DNA from: Adineta steineri | Taxonomy: Eukaryota > Rotifera > Eurotatoria > Adinetida > Adinetidae | DNA length: 64,000 bases | Assembly: GCA_905250115.1 (NCBI GenBank) | Contig: CAJNOI010000047.1 | Coordinates: 541,334-605,333, forward strand | Direction of reading: 5' to 3' | Shown here: positions 49,488 through 62,831 of the stretch, one piece after another | How positions within the stretch are numbered: the stretch's first letter is position 1 | Layout of the letters: the number at the start of each line of letters is the position of its first letter | The notes under the pieces: generated by a model | What the model saw: only the letters and a program-made list of their open reading frames with translations | Databases searched by the model: none | Told to the model about the DNA's origin: nothing | Program-made: the position numbers and the translations under genes

Positions 49488-51042
49488 TTATATTGCACGA
49501 AAAATTGTAACTTCACTTGAATCATATGCTGAAACAGCTAAATCTGAACGTGATAAATTCAAAAATTTTATACCAACCAATTGACTATTTTCAATACGAT
49601 GATTACATTCATGAGATATCTAAAATATAATATAAAAGAAATTGAATTACGAATTTAAAATGAAAAAATAATATTTACTTGTAAATTCTCAGCATCACCA
49701 GATAGTTTCCAAATGCGAACGTAACAATCATCACTTACTGATGCAAGTAAACCTTGTTCATTACAATCAATTGCATTGATACATCGTGCATGAGCATTAA
49801 TAGAACCACACATTTGAGCTATTTATAGAATATAAATTTTCTTCAATATGTACAACAAGAAATGTTTAAAATGGCAGTTCCCTTCATCTCTATTTTCTAT
49901 CACTTTCAAGAATAGCTACTCATCTTTCGTCCTATAAACTGGAACCTAATGATAGGATGCTCAAAAATTAAATCAAAATTCTCTTTTACCATTTTCAGGA
50001 TCAAAAAATCGAATCATTCCATTAGCATAACTAGCTGCAATACAATTATTCCATATTGCTAACGATGTTACACCACTTTCATCGACTGATTGTATTGCAT
50101 TTATTTGTGACATTGTACGAACATTCCAAATAAGTATTACACCACTCGTATCACTTGATATCAATAGATGAGCATTTGATACTAAACTTGTTATACCAAA
50201 TTGATGACCTAAATTTTTATATTAGAACAAAAAAAGAAGTTTATGTTTTTTTCTATTACCAGTTATAGTTTCTTTAAGAGTTATATTTGTTCCTTTTTGA
50301 GGAATATTAAATACAAGAACTTCACCTTGATGATTACCTACGATCAAACGTTGATTACTTTATATTTACCAAAAAAAAGGTCTTATCTTACCAACACATA
50401 ATAAATTTTGACCAATGCCTGCAATTCCACGAGAATAAGTTGATGATTCTAAAATAAACATAGTTTATGTATGAAAATATTGTTGAAATTTCTTACCTGT
50501 TCGATTAGGATGATTTTTGTCAAGTATATGAGTATATAAATTTGTTGTACCATCCAATTCATAAATCTATGTATATAAACAATTACAAACGAAATCAGTT
50601 ATGTATTATTTATTTTACTTGAATACTTTTTGTACAAGCAAGAACAAGTATATTACGAATTGGTAGATTAACAAATGCAGCCTAATGAAATGAAATAAAA
50701 TTCTATAATTTCTTTTCTTTTCTTTACTTGAATTATATAAGCAATAAATCGAGCATCATTTTCCGGTGCAGGAGTATTATTATTTCCTACAGCTCGACAT
50801 ATAACTTGACCTTGTATTTGTTTTGTACCATCTTCAGATACAGTTACCTGAAATAAAAAATATCGATAGATTTATTTTTCAAGGTAAATTTCTACCATTG
50901 TAAAACCACTTTTATGTGATAAACCATACATTGTTGATCGACGTGATTCAGTAGAACGATTAATAGTTAAATTATTGCTTATATGTGATGCACTCCATTT
51001 AACGGAAATATTTTGTGATGATTTTTTTAATGAAAGAGACAT
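49488..51042 (-). CDS. WDR54: WDR54-like WD-repeat protein
   Basis: WD40 propeller protein of poorly known function; human WDR54 has been linked to growth-factor signalling. ATG at 51040-51042 and stop at 49488-49490, eight or nine exons. It follows WDR54 along its length: ILVLACTKSIQIYELDGTTN, YSRGIAGIGQNLLCVGNHQG, EVLVFNIPQKGTNI, then GHQFGITSLV, AASYANGMIRFF, INAHARCINAID, LLASVSDDCYVRIWKLSG and AVSAYDSSEVTIFRAI at the end. Predicted length is near the usual 330 residues. A TTTATTTCTAG acceptor (AG at 51060-51061) lies 18 nt before the ATG. Soluble; no membrane segment. Confidence 0.85.
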
Positions 51043-51509
51043 TTTTTAAGATTTTATATCTAGAAATAAACAATAGTTAAGCATTCCTTCTTTTTACATA
51101 TTGGAAGTCTTAATAATATCATTAGATTATAAGACTAGAGCGACATATTTCTATTCTAGACTTCTAATATAAGTCAGCCATGAATGTGTATCGTTGCATA
51201 GAAATACCTCCAATGAATTTTTCTCACACACTAATGCATTTGATATATAATAATAAATTTTTCGAAAATTTTCATATATAAAATTTAAAAAAAGATTATC
51301 TTTTTAAAATATTTGTAAAATTTTTTCAATGAATAAGAGTGGACAAAAAAAATTTCATATCTTTGTTTACCTTGTTTATTTTTTATTCTTCTTCATTGAT
51401 TCTTTCTCTCTTGTACACTACACTTTTTCTATTCATTTGTAATAACATCAATATCTCTTTTTTTTACTGCCTGTTTTTTTAGATATAAAATAAAAATCTC
51501 TGTTGAAAA
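51043..51509. other. Divergent promoter region between WDR54 and RPS18
   Basis: 467 nt between two opposite start codons. A pyrimidine-rich tract (51469-51480) with AG at 51481-51482 precedes RPS18 and resembles both a ribosomal-protein pyrimidine tract and a splice acceptor. Confidence 0.5.
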
Positions 51510-51977
51510 ATGTCATCACCATTAATTCAACCAGAAAAATTTCAACACATTCTTCGTGTTCTTAACACAAACATTGATGGTCGTCGTAAAGCTGGTTATG
51601 CTTTAACAGCTATTAAAGGTGTCGGCCGTCGTTTTGCTCATGTTGTTCTACGAAAGGCTGATGTTGATGCATCAAAACGTGCCGGTGAAATGACTGAAGA
51701 AGAAGTTGAACGTGTTATTACAATCATTGCTAATCCACGTCAATATAAAATTCCAGATTGGTTTCTCAATAGACAAAAAGACATCAAAGATGGCAAATAT
51801 TCTCAAGCAACATCCAACAATCTTGATACAAAAGTTCGTGATGATTTAGAACGTATGAAAAAAATTCGTGTCCATCGTGGTCTTCGTCATTACTGGAATT
51901 TACGTGTACGTGGTCAACATACAAAAACAACTGGTCGACGTGGTCGTACAGTCGGTGTATCAAAAAAGAAAGCGTAA
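51510..51977 (+). CDS. RPS18: 40S ribosomal protein S18
   Basis: Small-subunit ribosomal protein (bacterial S13 family) at the head of the 40S subunit. Single exon, 155 aa, only a few residues longer than the usual eukaryotic length. Signature regions: [80 protein letters not shown], and the basic tail [16 protein letters not shown]. Codon choice is richer in C and G than the neighbours, as expected for high expression. The stop is 157 nt before the U1-70K ATG on the same strand. Confidence 0.98.
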   Translation: MSSPLIQPEKFQHILRVLNTNIDGRRKAGYALTAIKGVGRRFAHVVLRKADVDASKRAGEMTEEEVERVITIIANPRQYKIPDWFLNRQKDIKDGKYSQATSNNLDTKVRDDLERMKKIRVHRGLRHYWNLRVRGQHTKTTGRRGRTVGVSKKKA

Positions 51978-52094
51978 ACAATATTTATTGTTTTGTTGTT
52001 TTTCTTTTTTTTTATTAAATTGAAAACAAGAAATAAAAATCAACAACAACAGCAGCAGCAATAATGCATAAACACTAAAACAACATTGATTTTG

Positions 52095-52108
52095 TTGATA
52101 TTTTCTAG
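52095..52108 (+). promoter_or_regulatory. Candidate trans-splice or 5'UTR acceptor of U1-70K
   Basis: TTGATATTTTCTAG ends at 52108, 26 nt before the U1-70K ATG and 131 nt after the RPS18 stop. It is either an SL acceptor of a two-gene unit or the end of a cis intron in the 5' leader. Confidence 0.45.
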
Positions 52109-52134
52109 ATTTAAATTTTCTCTTTCTATTCAAT

Positions 52135-54405
52135 ATGACACAATTTTTACCACCAAATTTACTTGCATTATTTGCACCACGTGAATCAATTCCATTTTTA
52201 CCGCCAAATGACAAATTACCACATGAAAAAAAACGTTTACCCTATGGAGGATTATTAGATTTTACGAATACATTTGAAGTAAAATAATTAATAATAAAAT
52301 ATTTCTAAATCTTTAATTTTATTTTTGTAGGAATCATATGAAACACCGCCACCAACAAGAATTGAAACAAAAGAAGAAAAAATTGCTCGAAAAGTAAAGA
52401 AATTTAATTTTATCAATTCTTATTGAATTTATGTTTTGTTTTAGGCTCGAGAAAAAATGGAAAAAGCAGCTCTTCAACTTGAACAAGATATAACTTTATG
52501 TAATACATATTCAATTAATTTTTGAATGAAAAATAATGATTTTGGTTTTTTTTCATTTCTTAGGGGATCCAAATACTAATGACAAAGCTACAACAGATCC
52601 ATACAAAACATTATTTATCGCTCGACTTGTAAGTGAAAATTTCATTAAAGAATAAAATTGATTCTATCGATTTTCTTTTTTTTTCTAGAATTATGATACA
52701 TCTGAATCAAAATTAAGACGTGAATTTGAAGTATATGGAAAAATAAAAAGTGTATGTTAATTGATATATTTAATTCAAAAAAATTATTTATTTATTTGAA
52801 TATTCTAGATAAATCTAGTACATGATGTGCAAACTGGTAAACCACGTGGTTATGCATTTATTGAATATGAAAAAGAAGCCGATATGCACGGTAGGTGATC
52901 TAATAGATACTAGAGTTTAGTTTATCTTGATATCGAATAGAGAAATTTTGACTTCAGAATTTTTTTGATTTTATGATAGAAGTATTCAAAGTAATTTTCA
53001 AAAAAAAAGAACTTAGTTTTGTTTTTACATATATACAGGTGAGTGAGAATGTTTCGTCCCTTTCTTTTTCGATTCAAATTCTTACACAGGTTTGTTGAAT
53101 AATTTCTTTTCATTCGCTTAACATGAGTTAATACGTTCGATTTATAAATTCGTCCCATTTGTTTCGAGGCTATTGTCCGTTGCCTGTTTGTCTTCTAGAC
53201 ACGCAACAGCACCGATGCGTGTGAGACACACTCAGTTGTTTTGCTGAAACCATTTGTGTACGTATAAATCTACATATAAAATATGGAAGAATCAGACAGG
53301 TATATGGACTTTTTTCTTAATGGAAAACTAATCAGCGCCAAAATGCGCTTTTCCATAGAAAGAATTAAATTTATTCGAGGTTTGTATATATATGTATATA
53401 TATTAAAATCGGGTAAGAAAAGAAATGGGTAAGCTTAAAATACGTTTACAGAGTATATGATCACCAAATCTTAAACCCTTCGAAAATAAAAAAAAGGTAA
53501 TAAACAATTAATACAGGTGAGAAACATATTCAGATTTATCTTTTATAAATTTTTTATTCTTTTTCTATAATCCCATCCCACCTTTTTTCTGCAAAAATAA
53601 AATACAAAAACTCGTGAGTAAATGAAGTCTACTACCTCAAATTTTCCTCCTTGAAAACCAAAAAGAAAAGAAGCAGCCTTTGTGTAAGATTAGCAAAATG
53701 AGGGTAAGTCGATTGCGGTAAGAAAAAAAAAACATGGTCAAATGGTCGATGATATTTTGTTGTGTTGACGGTAAGAACTTCACTTTCAGCGGCATACAAA
53801 CGAGCTGATGGACGAAAAATTGATGGTCGACGTGTTGTTGTGGATGTTGAACGAGGTCGAACAGTCAAAGGATGGCGACCAAGAAGATTAGGTTTGTATT
53901 TTTTTATATTTTGTAAATAATAATTAATGAAATAAATTTTGATTAGGTGGTGGTCTTGGTTCGACACGTCGTGGTGGTGCACCTGGAGGTAAACGTACTG
54001 GAGTTGAAGAACGACGACGATCATCATCACGAGATCGAAAACGACGATCAAGATCTCGAGGTAAATTAATAATATAAAATTTTTTGTTGAAAATAAATTC
54101 TGTATTTTTAGATCGCCGACGAAGTCGAAGTCGTGAACATAAACGTCGTATGTATTAAAATTATAATCTTTTGATTTGGTTTCTTTTCTCCTTCATATCT
54201 AGGTCGAACTCGATCACGTTCAGCAGAACGTCGTAGTGAACGTCGTCCATCACGCGATCGTCAAGATTCTTCAAGACGTCGATCACGTGAACGTGAACGC
54301 GGTGGTGGTCGTCGAACGGGTAATTTTCGAGGTGAGAATGAACCACATAACAATAATGGAAATGGACCACCACATGATACATTCGGAATAAACGAAGGTT
54401 ATTAA
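52135..54405 (+). CDS. SNRNP70: U1 snRNP 70 kDa protein
   Basis: U1 snRNA-binding core protein that defines 5' splice sites. Ten exons give 308 aa: 52135-52278, 52331-52393, 52445-52499, 52564-52628, 52689-52751, 52809-52890, 53790-53891, 53947-54060, 54112-54147 and 54203-54405. It opens [20 protein letters not shown], with the conserved RLPYGGLL and the helix before the RRM. The RRM has [20 protein letters not shown] (RNP2) and [10 protein letters not shown] (RNP1), then [20 protein letters not shown]. The C-terminus is an RS/RD/RE-rich tail ([20 protein letters not shown]). All introns are 45-64 nt except intron 6 (52891-53789), which is 899 nt and splits the RRM after RNP1. It is shorter than the human protein mainly in the tail. 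Confidence 0.96.
52891..53789 (+). other. Unusually long U1-70K intron with internal AG|GT sites
   Basis: 899 nt, 15-20 times the local norm. It contains CATATATACAG|GTGAGT (53038|53039), TTACACAG|GTTTG (53089|53090) and TTAATACAG|GTGAG (53516|53517), where an acceptor is directly followed by a donor. The 51-nt segment 53039-53089 has the size and ends of an ordinary local intron. Confidence 0.6.
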
Positions 54406-56384
54406 AGGGGAAAAAAGCTTATACGTGAATATATAAATGTCTGTGTGTGTGCGTGTGTGTGTGTGTATGAAACAATTTGTTTTTTTTTCGTGTATAAAAG
54501 CAAAAGAAGATGATTCTTGTTTTCTCCTCTTGTCGCGTTTATTATTTGTCTGTTCGATTTTTTTCTTATATATATATATAAAGTCTCAGTCATCGATTTG
54601 ATAGATTTTCTTTTCATAAAAGCCCCATGATATAGATAAAAATTAAAGACTTAATGTAAAAGTATAAATTTTTTCAAACAATGGCTAGAGTAAGATTGTA
54701 TTGATCTCTACGAGTATTCGGAATCAAAAACAAATGTTTGCTATCTAATTATATATCAGTTTGGCATTATATTATATCGAATAAAAGTTATACATACTAT
54801 CAATGATGTTTTTTTTCATGCGGAAAAATTAGTGCAACTACACACACAATAGTACAATATGATTCATTTCGACTAATAAATAAAACAATGAAACGTCTTT
54901 TATTTTACACAGCCTTTGAATGACAGTAGAAAAACTAAAATATTTTTATAAACAAAAAATCTAACCGTGATCCTGATTAGAAACAGATACTATCATTTAT
55001 CAGGCGAAATACATTTTGATTGTGTTTTAAAAATATGACAATAAAAAGATTACGATCGATGTTAGTTTTTTTTGTAGAAAATGAACATGGAAGAAGATGA
55101 ATTAAGATTTTTTTTCATAATGACACCAAATAAAACTTTTTCGAATCGATGACGTAAATCAACCTGTCGAGTAACTCCAAATCCCGTAGACTGTTTTGGC
55201 AGAAAATTATAGATTATATCTTTAACTTTAAAGTAAAAAAGAAATGATTTATATTGTAATTAACATAATTTACTATTTCATCTTATTAGTTGTATGAGAT
55301 AGACAGACAGATAAGAAATATCAAAATAAGCTAGAATGTTTTGCTATGCTATTCCATTAGACACGTATCTGTACGCAATTTAAAGCGAAATAAAAAAAAT
55401 GTTCTAGTGAAGTGTCAAGTGCAAGGTTCCACGTTATTGGACACGTTTTTTTAATTTGTACGATCACGTGTAATAGCGAAGTTTTATACGAAAAAAGCGA
55501 TTTCAATCAGCTGTTTTGAAAATAAAAACATAAATTCTAAAAGACATACACCGAAAATATGACGCAATATAATTTTCTTCTGCACAATATCAAATTGTTT
55601 AATCATTTGTTTATACATTCATTTATAATATCAGTACAATACATCATTCTTACTTATGAATCACTTTTCCGTTTCGAAACATATCAAATCTCTAACATAA
55701 TTTAACGTAAATTTCTTTAGTTTTTTTATAAACACCCACAATCACAAACTGACTTTATCATAATCAAAAAATGTAAGATTTTTTTAATCTCAGATTTTTT
55801 GATTAGTGAAAGTTTTAATTGAAATATCAAATGTTAAAAATGGGTCATTCTAATTCTATAATAATGAAGATGGTAATCACAAACGAAAATTTGTACTTAT
55901 ATGTCAATATATAATATCATTTTTGAATATAAATCTTACGAAAACAATTGACAAGGCACCTGTCGTTTTATCGATAATCGAGAAGTATTAGAATTATAGC
56001 AGAAAATATTTGTAATCGTTAAAAATATTTTGTATAGATTAAAATAGATAAAGCGTAATTAAGTACATAAATTTCTATGGTCATTTTTTAAATATCGACT
56101 AATTATTAGGATAATACTTTATTAACACTTGTAGATGTTTTTAAAAGCCTGTGAAATAGTTATACTCCTTTAAATAAAACAGAATAATTTTGCCCAGATA
56201 CTCTCAGTTAAGCTTCTCTTTGTAATAAATAAAATCTATTAATTAATAACATATTTATCATAATAAATAATAATTATAGAATTTGACAATGAAAAAATAA
56301 AAAAAGCAATAGATGTACAAATTCTTTTTAGATCGAATCGTTCTTTTGGTTTTGAATTTGAAATTGTTTATTAAATTGAAAATA
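54406..56384. other. 2-kb non-coding stretch after U1-70K
   Basis: AT-rich, stops in all frames, no recognisable exon or RNA gene. The first 200 nt should hold the U1-70K 3' untranslated region. Confidence 0.5.
54440..54466. repeat. (GT)n microsatellite in the U1-70K 3' region
   Basis: GT run with one GC interruption, 35 nt after the U1-70K stop codon. Confidence 0.85.
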
Positions 56385-56648
56385 TCAGGATATATTACCA
56401 TGATTATTCGCTGATTCAGATACATTTGTTTGTTGTATATTAGTAGTAGTACTGGTAAAAGAAACACTATTCATTGCACTTGTATTATTTAATGATGAGA
56501 TATTTGTATTTAATTGACTTTGATAATTAGTACTTGTATCATTATTATCTTCAATTTCTAGAAATCATATTTAGATTTATATATGATGAATAGTATTTAT
56601 CTTACTTTTATAAGTACGTGGATCACCACCATTTAAACTTGCACTCAT
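56385..56648 (-). CDS. Small Asn/Ser/Thr-rich protein, 71 aa, unidentified
   Basis: Two exons, 56606-56648 and 56385-56557, join in frame to 71 codons. It begins MSASLNGGDPRTYK and continues as a low-complexity chain rich in Asn, Ser, Thr and Gln (TSTTTNIQQTNVSESANN). There is no signal peptide, membrane helix or Cys pattern. The small size and polar repeats give no family. It may be the end of a larger gene or a real short disordered protein; the GT-AG intron of 48 nt and clean frame favour a gene. Confidence 0.5.
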
Positions 56649-59524
56649 AATTTATGAAAACACGTGAGATTTATCAGTTAATCGTGCAATTGTCAGCCGA
56701 GCTGTATTTAAAATAAAAATAAGATAGACGATTGATGCTACTATTGTAGATATACAAGTATTTCAACTTGACAGTGAAAGTAGCAAGTTGAATGTTATCT
56801 TTTTCTCGTATTTTTTTTTCTAATTCTTTCAATAACCATTATACAAATACGAACGGAGAATAATATTCGTTATCATAATAATAATACATGACAGAAGGAG
56901 TAATGTCTCGACAGATTTTTAAAGTATTCTATTATTTGATGCGCTATTTTCTATTGTCGCGTGGATAGTCACGTGAATTTTAATGATAATTTTTCAAATG
57001 TACTATTTAAATTAATAATTATTCTTCGGGGTAAGTCCATAGGGATATGAAAGAATTGTATACATACCGAATATATATATTTTATCAAAATTTTCTTAAC
57101 TGAGAATGTCTTTTATAGAATGAAAATGAGAATATTTAATCGACATACCAATCATTTCTTTCGCCCCTCTTCATCTGTCATAATGAGTGGGTTGAAAGTT
57201 CCCAGACATAATATGTTAGTTCATTTTTAATGTACTGGAAAATATGTCTCATGAATTAAAATCTATGAGGCAGGATTAGAATTTTTTGTTCTTTCTAGCT
57301 AGAAAATTAGAAGTGTTGTCTTAGGTTTTATTTGAAATAAGCTAAAGGGTTGTAAATGATGATTAGAATATTTGTGACATAGATTTAGACATATTACGTT
57401 GGTTTTTTCTTGAAGATTAGTAAAATATCTTTTGAGAAGATTACAAGATGTCCTAACAGCTATAGCCACTTATTATAAGCGTATAGTTTCACTTTGGATT
57501 GAACTTCTTTCAAAATATTTTTTTGTCTAAGACAGAGTATTAATTGGTTTTTATTTTTTGCGGATTAAGTTCATTAATATCATAGGAAAAACAGTACACT
57601 TACATACAACACATCAATTCTGTTATTTTTAATAGTTTTGTATAGTTTAGTGTATTCATATAAAGCTGGATAGAGTGTTGAATGCTTTATCGGATCATAT
57701 AATATATATTCTATTTCATTGTTTGTAATTCGAACAGTTGATAGATTTCAAGAGGTAATCAACAGATTTTTTCATATGTATAAACAATTTTCCATATGAT
57801 ATCTTTAAGACTCATATATCATAAGAACTCTTTTCGACTAGCAAGCTAATACTGTATCAATCCAACTTTGATTAATGAAGAATATGACATGAATTTCTGT
57901 TTGTATAGCTTTGACTTCTCTCCGATTAATAATTTACATGCACCGTCTTTGGTCCTGGTCTACATCTGTCGAGACAGAAGTTTGACTGACGAAAATAGAT
58001 TTAGCAATAACATGTCAATTTTCTTAATGATTTTCCTCATAATGATTGTTGTTTGCGATGTTTTTTCTCGAAAAATTTTAATTTTGGCTTCAGAATTCCT
58101 TTGACTGTCGATCTTTTGCTTGATATTAGACAAAATCGGCTGAGAGACATGTACTTCATCGAGTATCAAAACTACATCTTTGAGCAATATCGGAGATTTT
58201 ATTAAGTAACATTTGCTTTAAATGAACTTTTATGCATCGAACGAAACAGAAACAGTCTAATTATCATTTAATAGCAAAGAACAAAGAAGTCGTTCTACAT
58301 GTGACGTATGCACGTGACATCGGGAAGCTATGAATAAATAACGTGACCGATCCTTAATATAAAAATTACTGAGTAAATTATTTAAAAAGTTGATTTGAAA
58401 CTTATTGCATAAAAAAATCTTTTTGACTGTCTAATGAAATAAAATGTAAACTATATAATTGAATAGAACCGTCAACGCTCTATCCATCGATATCAAAACA
58501 AGAAACTTCCAATGTTATACATGAATGATACAGAAAACTGTACAAAACTATTAAAAATAATCGAATCAGCTTGCATGTATTGAATTTTTAGTATATTTAC
58601 TAGAGTATCTATTATTTTGTTATGATTTTTTAGATATCATACAATCCAATATTTATTTTTAAATTGAACTAATGAAACTATAAAAATATATGAAAATGGT
58701 CACTGGTCACGTATGTCTTGTCGATCGTTCGAAGGTTCTGTTACATAATTCGAACAGAAAATATACTCTAGCAAGTCAAAAATGAACAAATGGTTTATCT
58801 TATTATTCTTTAACATTTAAATATATAGATGTATGTATAATATTAATTGAAACCTTTCGATTCATTCAACAATCATTTCGTGTCACCATTTTATATGCTT
58901 TAATACTTGTTTTTTTAGCAAAAAAAAAGTGAGTAATGAAATCAACGCAAGAGAGAAAAAACAAACACAACAAAAGAGTTGAAGATTCTCATGTATGTGA
59001 CGATGTATGTTGTTCGCTTGTGCAATATATAGAACAAACATCAGTAGCAAAAACAAAACAGAAAAACAGACAGATAGACAAAAGCACTCACACACATGAT
59101 TAACGCCATCAATGAAAGTGAGAGAAAGAAACGAGGCAAAACGAACTAGATTTATAGAAACAGAAGAAAAAAAAGAATAACTGAATATGAAATCCACATG
59201 TCAAAGACAAACTAGATGAGGATCACAAAAAGAAAAACCAATTTTCAAGACAATATAATAAGTTTTCTTTTCTTTTTTTCTGGTTGCTGGAAGACAAATG
59301 AATAAATACGGATGATGATTTATATATCTATATGCATATATTTTCTTGAACTTCATTTTTTCTAACGATGAATACCATTTCGCTATGTTTAAGATGAATA
59401 GAAAGAACATATACAAAAAAAAAAAAAAGAAAAAGAAATGAAGGATAACAAGCGGAAAAATCAGCAACCAGAAAAAATGAAAGATGAACATATACGTACA
59501 TTAACTCGACAAAATACGTGATAA

Positions 59525-59546
59525 CAATAATAATAATAATAATAAT
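59525..59546. repeat. (ATA)n microsatellite
   Basis: Seven trinucleotide units in the 3' flank of the FMR1/FXR gene. Confidence 0.8.
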
Positions 59547-59635
59547 GAAAAGACGTGTGTAGTTTTTTTTAATAGCTTTTTTTTGTCTGAGAGAAATGTA
59601 AATTTATTTTGTTGGATGGAGTAGCAGTATAGAAA

Positions 59636-59658
59636 TAAACAAACAAACAAACAAACAA
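59636..59658. repeat. (AAAC)n microsatellite
   Basis: Five to six AAAC units about 100 nt beyond the FMR1/FXR stop. Confidence 0.8.
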
Positions 59659-59752
59659 GAGAAAAAAACAGAAATATAAAAGACAAAAAATCGATTTTTA
59701 TAGTGTTGCCGATGTCGTCTTTATGTTTTTATGTATTTTCCTTTACTGTTCT

Positions 59753-62700
59753 TTATTTAAGACCATTACTTTGATGTTTAGTCGTTTTTTGTCCTTTTGT
59801 TATATTATTATCATTACCATTACCATTAACTGTTTCATTTATGGGTGATGTTGCTCCATTAGCTGAATCTATTCCATTATTATTATTGTGTAATGATGAT
59901 GGTTGAGATTTTCTTGATGTTGAATTTTGTTGTGACTGTCCGCTATATCCATAACTATCTTCATAATATTCGCTTGGGTTATTATTATAATTTCTATTGT
60001 ATCCACCACCTCGTTGACCACGAGAACCACGATTATTATTATATCGATTGTTGTTATTATTATTATTACGGTAAGATGATGATGGATCGTTATACTGTTG
60101 TTGACCTTCTGAAAAGAAAAACTTTTAAATTTTATTTCAACAAAAACAATTTAACAAACCATTTGTCTCTTGTGTATCATATGAAACATTTTCATCATCA
60201 TTATCTCGTCGTCGTTCAGTATAACCTATAAAATGAAAAAAACAAAATTATTAGTTGAGAATTTAATTTCATTCGAAAACAAAAATATTGATTAACATCA
60301 TTCCAAACATGCTCGTATTTTAAATGAAAAAGAAAGTAAACAGAAGGATTTGTTTTAATTATTTTCATACATTCGACATATTATCTTGTTATAAATATGC
60401 AAGTCTACATTATAGATAGACATTAATAAGGTCAGAAAAGCAGCGAAAGAAAACAGATAGTAATGATTGATACACCTCTTTCACCATGTGCTAATCTAAC
60501 ACGGTTCCGTCCGTTTCGTCTGCGACGTTGTCCTCCTCGTTTCATAGTAGGTTTCGGTTGTGACATCGTAACAATACGATTAGCAGACATTTCTTCTTCT
60601 TCGTCTTCACTTTCAACCTGATCTGCCCAGCTACGATGTTTTCGAGTGACAGTAATTGTCGACGATGAACAATCAATAAGCTCATTCGTTTTATCGTCGG
60701 GGAGAACTGCTATCATTTCTGTAACTGTTATAACGGAATAAAATTTGTTTTCATGAGAAAAAAACATAATAAAGCCTATACAAAATCTCATGCTATCATT
60801 AAACGTACCAGTTTCGCCTTGCGGACCAGTACGATATGCATTTGTACCGGCACCTCGACGTCCACGATTACCATTTCCAGTTGGATAATTATTTGATCGA
60901 CGTGTTTGTTGACTGTTATAATTATCATTACGTGGTTGTTGTTGTTGTTGTTGATAGCCTGTATCATGATAATTACGTGTATTCGCTGAATTATTCATTC
61001 GATCTGAATCGTATCTATAATAAATTAAAATTCAAATAATAAATAGATTTTATTTCTAAAAAAAATATTTACCGTTGTGAACGTCCACCTTGATAACCTG
61101 AATTATTAATCGTTGTGTTTACATTAGGACCTTGTGGACCAATAATAGTACGAAATTGTTCATTAACTTGAATTTTTTTTTCTTGTAATTCATCAAATTC
61201 CTTTAAACAGGACATATGATAATCAAGTAAAACTTTTGCATTAGTAACACTTTCAACAGTACCAACAAAAACAAATGGAACTTGCGTCTATTATTCAAAA
61301 AGAATATAATCATAATGAAATTAGAAAAAAATAAATCTTACAGGATAAGTATTTTCATCTCGTGTTGTTGATTGTTCATTATCACCTTCAATTTTAACGC
61401 GAATAACTCCACTTTTATCAACAATTTCTTGGATAATATGTCCTTTTTTACCAATAACTTTACCAATAAGTTCTCGAGGAATTGTTACAGTATCTTCAAT
61501 ATATTCAAGTAAACTACGTGCTTCTTTAACAGATTTTTCTGACTAAAAATAAAATAAAATAGTTTCTATAAAAACAAGAATTTGTTTTTTTTGACTTACA
61601 TCACCAAATACTTTAAATGTGCAAGTATCGTCTTCAACCTCAATTCCTGTTATACCGGGTACCTCTCGTGCTTTTGATATATTTGAACCATGCGTACCAA
61701 TAGCAAGACCCATTAAATCATTTTTAAGAGTAAATTTTTCGAAATATTTTTCTGTCTGATTAACTTTCATAAGCTAAAAAAGAAATAATTCAAATATATA
61801 TAAAGAGAGAGATGATTGAAATTAATAAATACTTCAAGTTGCTTCGAAACTTTTTCAGTTTCTTGTACAAGTTTAGCTTTTGAACGTAAATTTCGAAAAT
61901 GCATTTCGGATAGGATTTGAGCACGACGAAGAGTAGCATCGTTATCTGACTAGAATAGTCAACAAATATAAATATTAGAAAAAGAAACGATTTAATAAAA
62001 CAGAAACATACGATGACAATAAGTGATTCTTTCTGTTCATCATATCGAACAACAGCAGCACCTGTTGTTCGTTTAAAATCTTTATGATTTGCTGGATTGC
62101 TACATCTATTTGTATATAAAAACAAATGAGAATTTGTTAGATATTTTCAAATTGTATTCTTACACTTCTCGAATATCTTTGCCAACGGATAATTCTATTC
62201 GTTTAAATGATGCAGTAGTTATTGGAGGACTAAATAGATTATTTCATGACATAAATATCTAATCAAACGATATATATATATATATATATATACTTTGTAT
62301 TTGGACAACGGATTTTATCACTAGATACAATATCCGAATAACTGGCACCTTGAGCACTAACTTTATAATCAACAACGAAAAAGTCACCTTTAAACATCTT
62401 AGCAATGGCTGGCCACCAACCAAGTGGTTCATCTTCTTTAGCTTTAGAGAGTACCTAAAGAAATAAGAAAGACATCTATATAGATATATGATTTCGATAG
62501 ACAGTTTCGAAAAAACATACTTCGCATTGATCTCCAGGTGATAATTTTTTGAGATCAATAGATTCAGGCGGAAGTCGAAGGCGATTCTCGGAAAATGGAA
62601 TTTTTGTTGGAGGGAAAAAACTAATGAATGAAAAGAATAACTGTATTTTTAAAATTTAAATCATTTGATTAATTTACTCTTGATCATATTTAACATCGAC

Positions 62701-62831
62701 ACCACTTTCATCCATACCAATTACATATGCCTATGAGTAAAGATATGTTATTCATATAAACAATAGTTGGTTTTACTCACTTTGTAGTAGGCACCATTTG
62801 GATGTCCTACTTCAACGCTGAGATCGTCCAT
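59753..62831 (-). CDS. FMR1/FXR-family RNA-binding protein
   Basis: Cytoplasmic polysome-associated translational regulator. ATG at 62829-62831, stop at 59753-59755, about 13 exons. The N-terminal tandem Agenet/Tudor region has [35 protein letters not shown] and [21 protein letters not shown]1 is [20 protein letters not shown] with [17 protein letters not shown]2 is [19 protein letters not shown] with [10 protein letters not shown]; the GxxG loops GTHG and GKKG are intact. The C-terminus is long and disordered: poly-Gln (YQQQQQQPR), an Arg-rich box ([20 protein letters not shown]), an Asn run and RGG (GSRGQRGGG). One exon near 60.5-60.7 kb is acidic (ESEDEEEE). Introns are short except that at about 60,231-60,470, which is followed by the box exon. 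As a single FXR-like gene, it cannot be placed with FMR1, FXR1 or FXR2 individually. Confidence 0.93.
62270..62292. repeat. (TA)n microsatellite in an FMR1/FXR intron
   Basis: About eleven TA units within an intron close to its 3' splice site. Confidence 0.8.

Larger units (their letters stand above)
56649..59752. other. 3.1-kb non-coding stretch
   Basis: No credible exon. Frames at 57868-58104, 58883-59197 and 59201-59491 are biased toward Phe, Leu and Ser and show no motif. Simple repeats lie at 59525-59546 (ATA) and 59636-59658 (AAAC), in the 3' flank of the FMR1/FXR gene. Confidence 0.5.

Noticed and set aside
53632..54382. Minus-strand frames across U1-70K exons
   Set aside because: They are antisense shadows of the Arg-rich tail, with His/Tyr/Val bias.
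58883..59491. Two minus-strand frames of about 100 codons that look membrane-like
   Set aside because: They arise from A-rich simple sequence read backwards; no conserved pattern or splice context.
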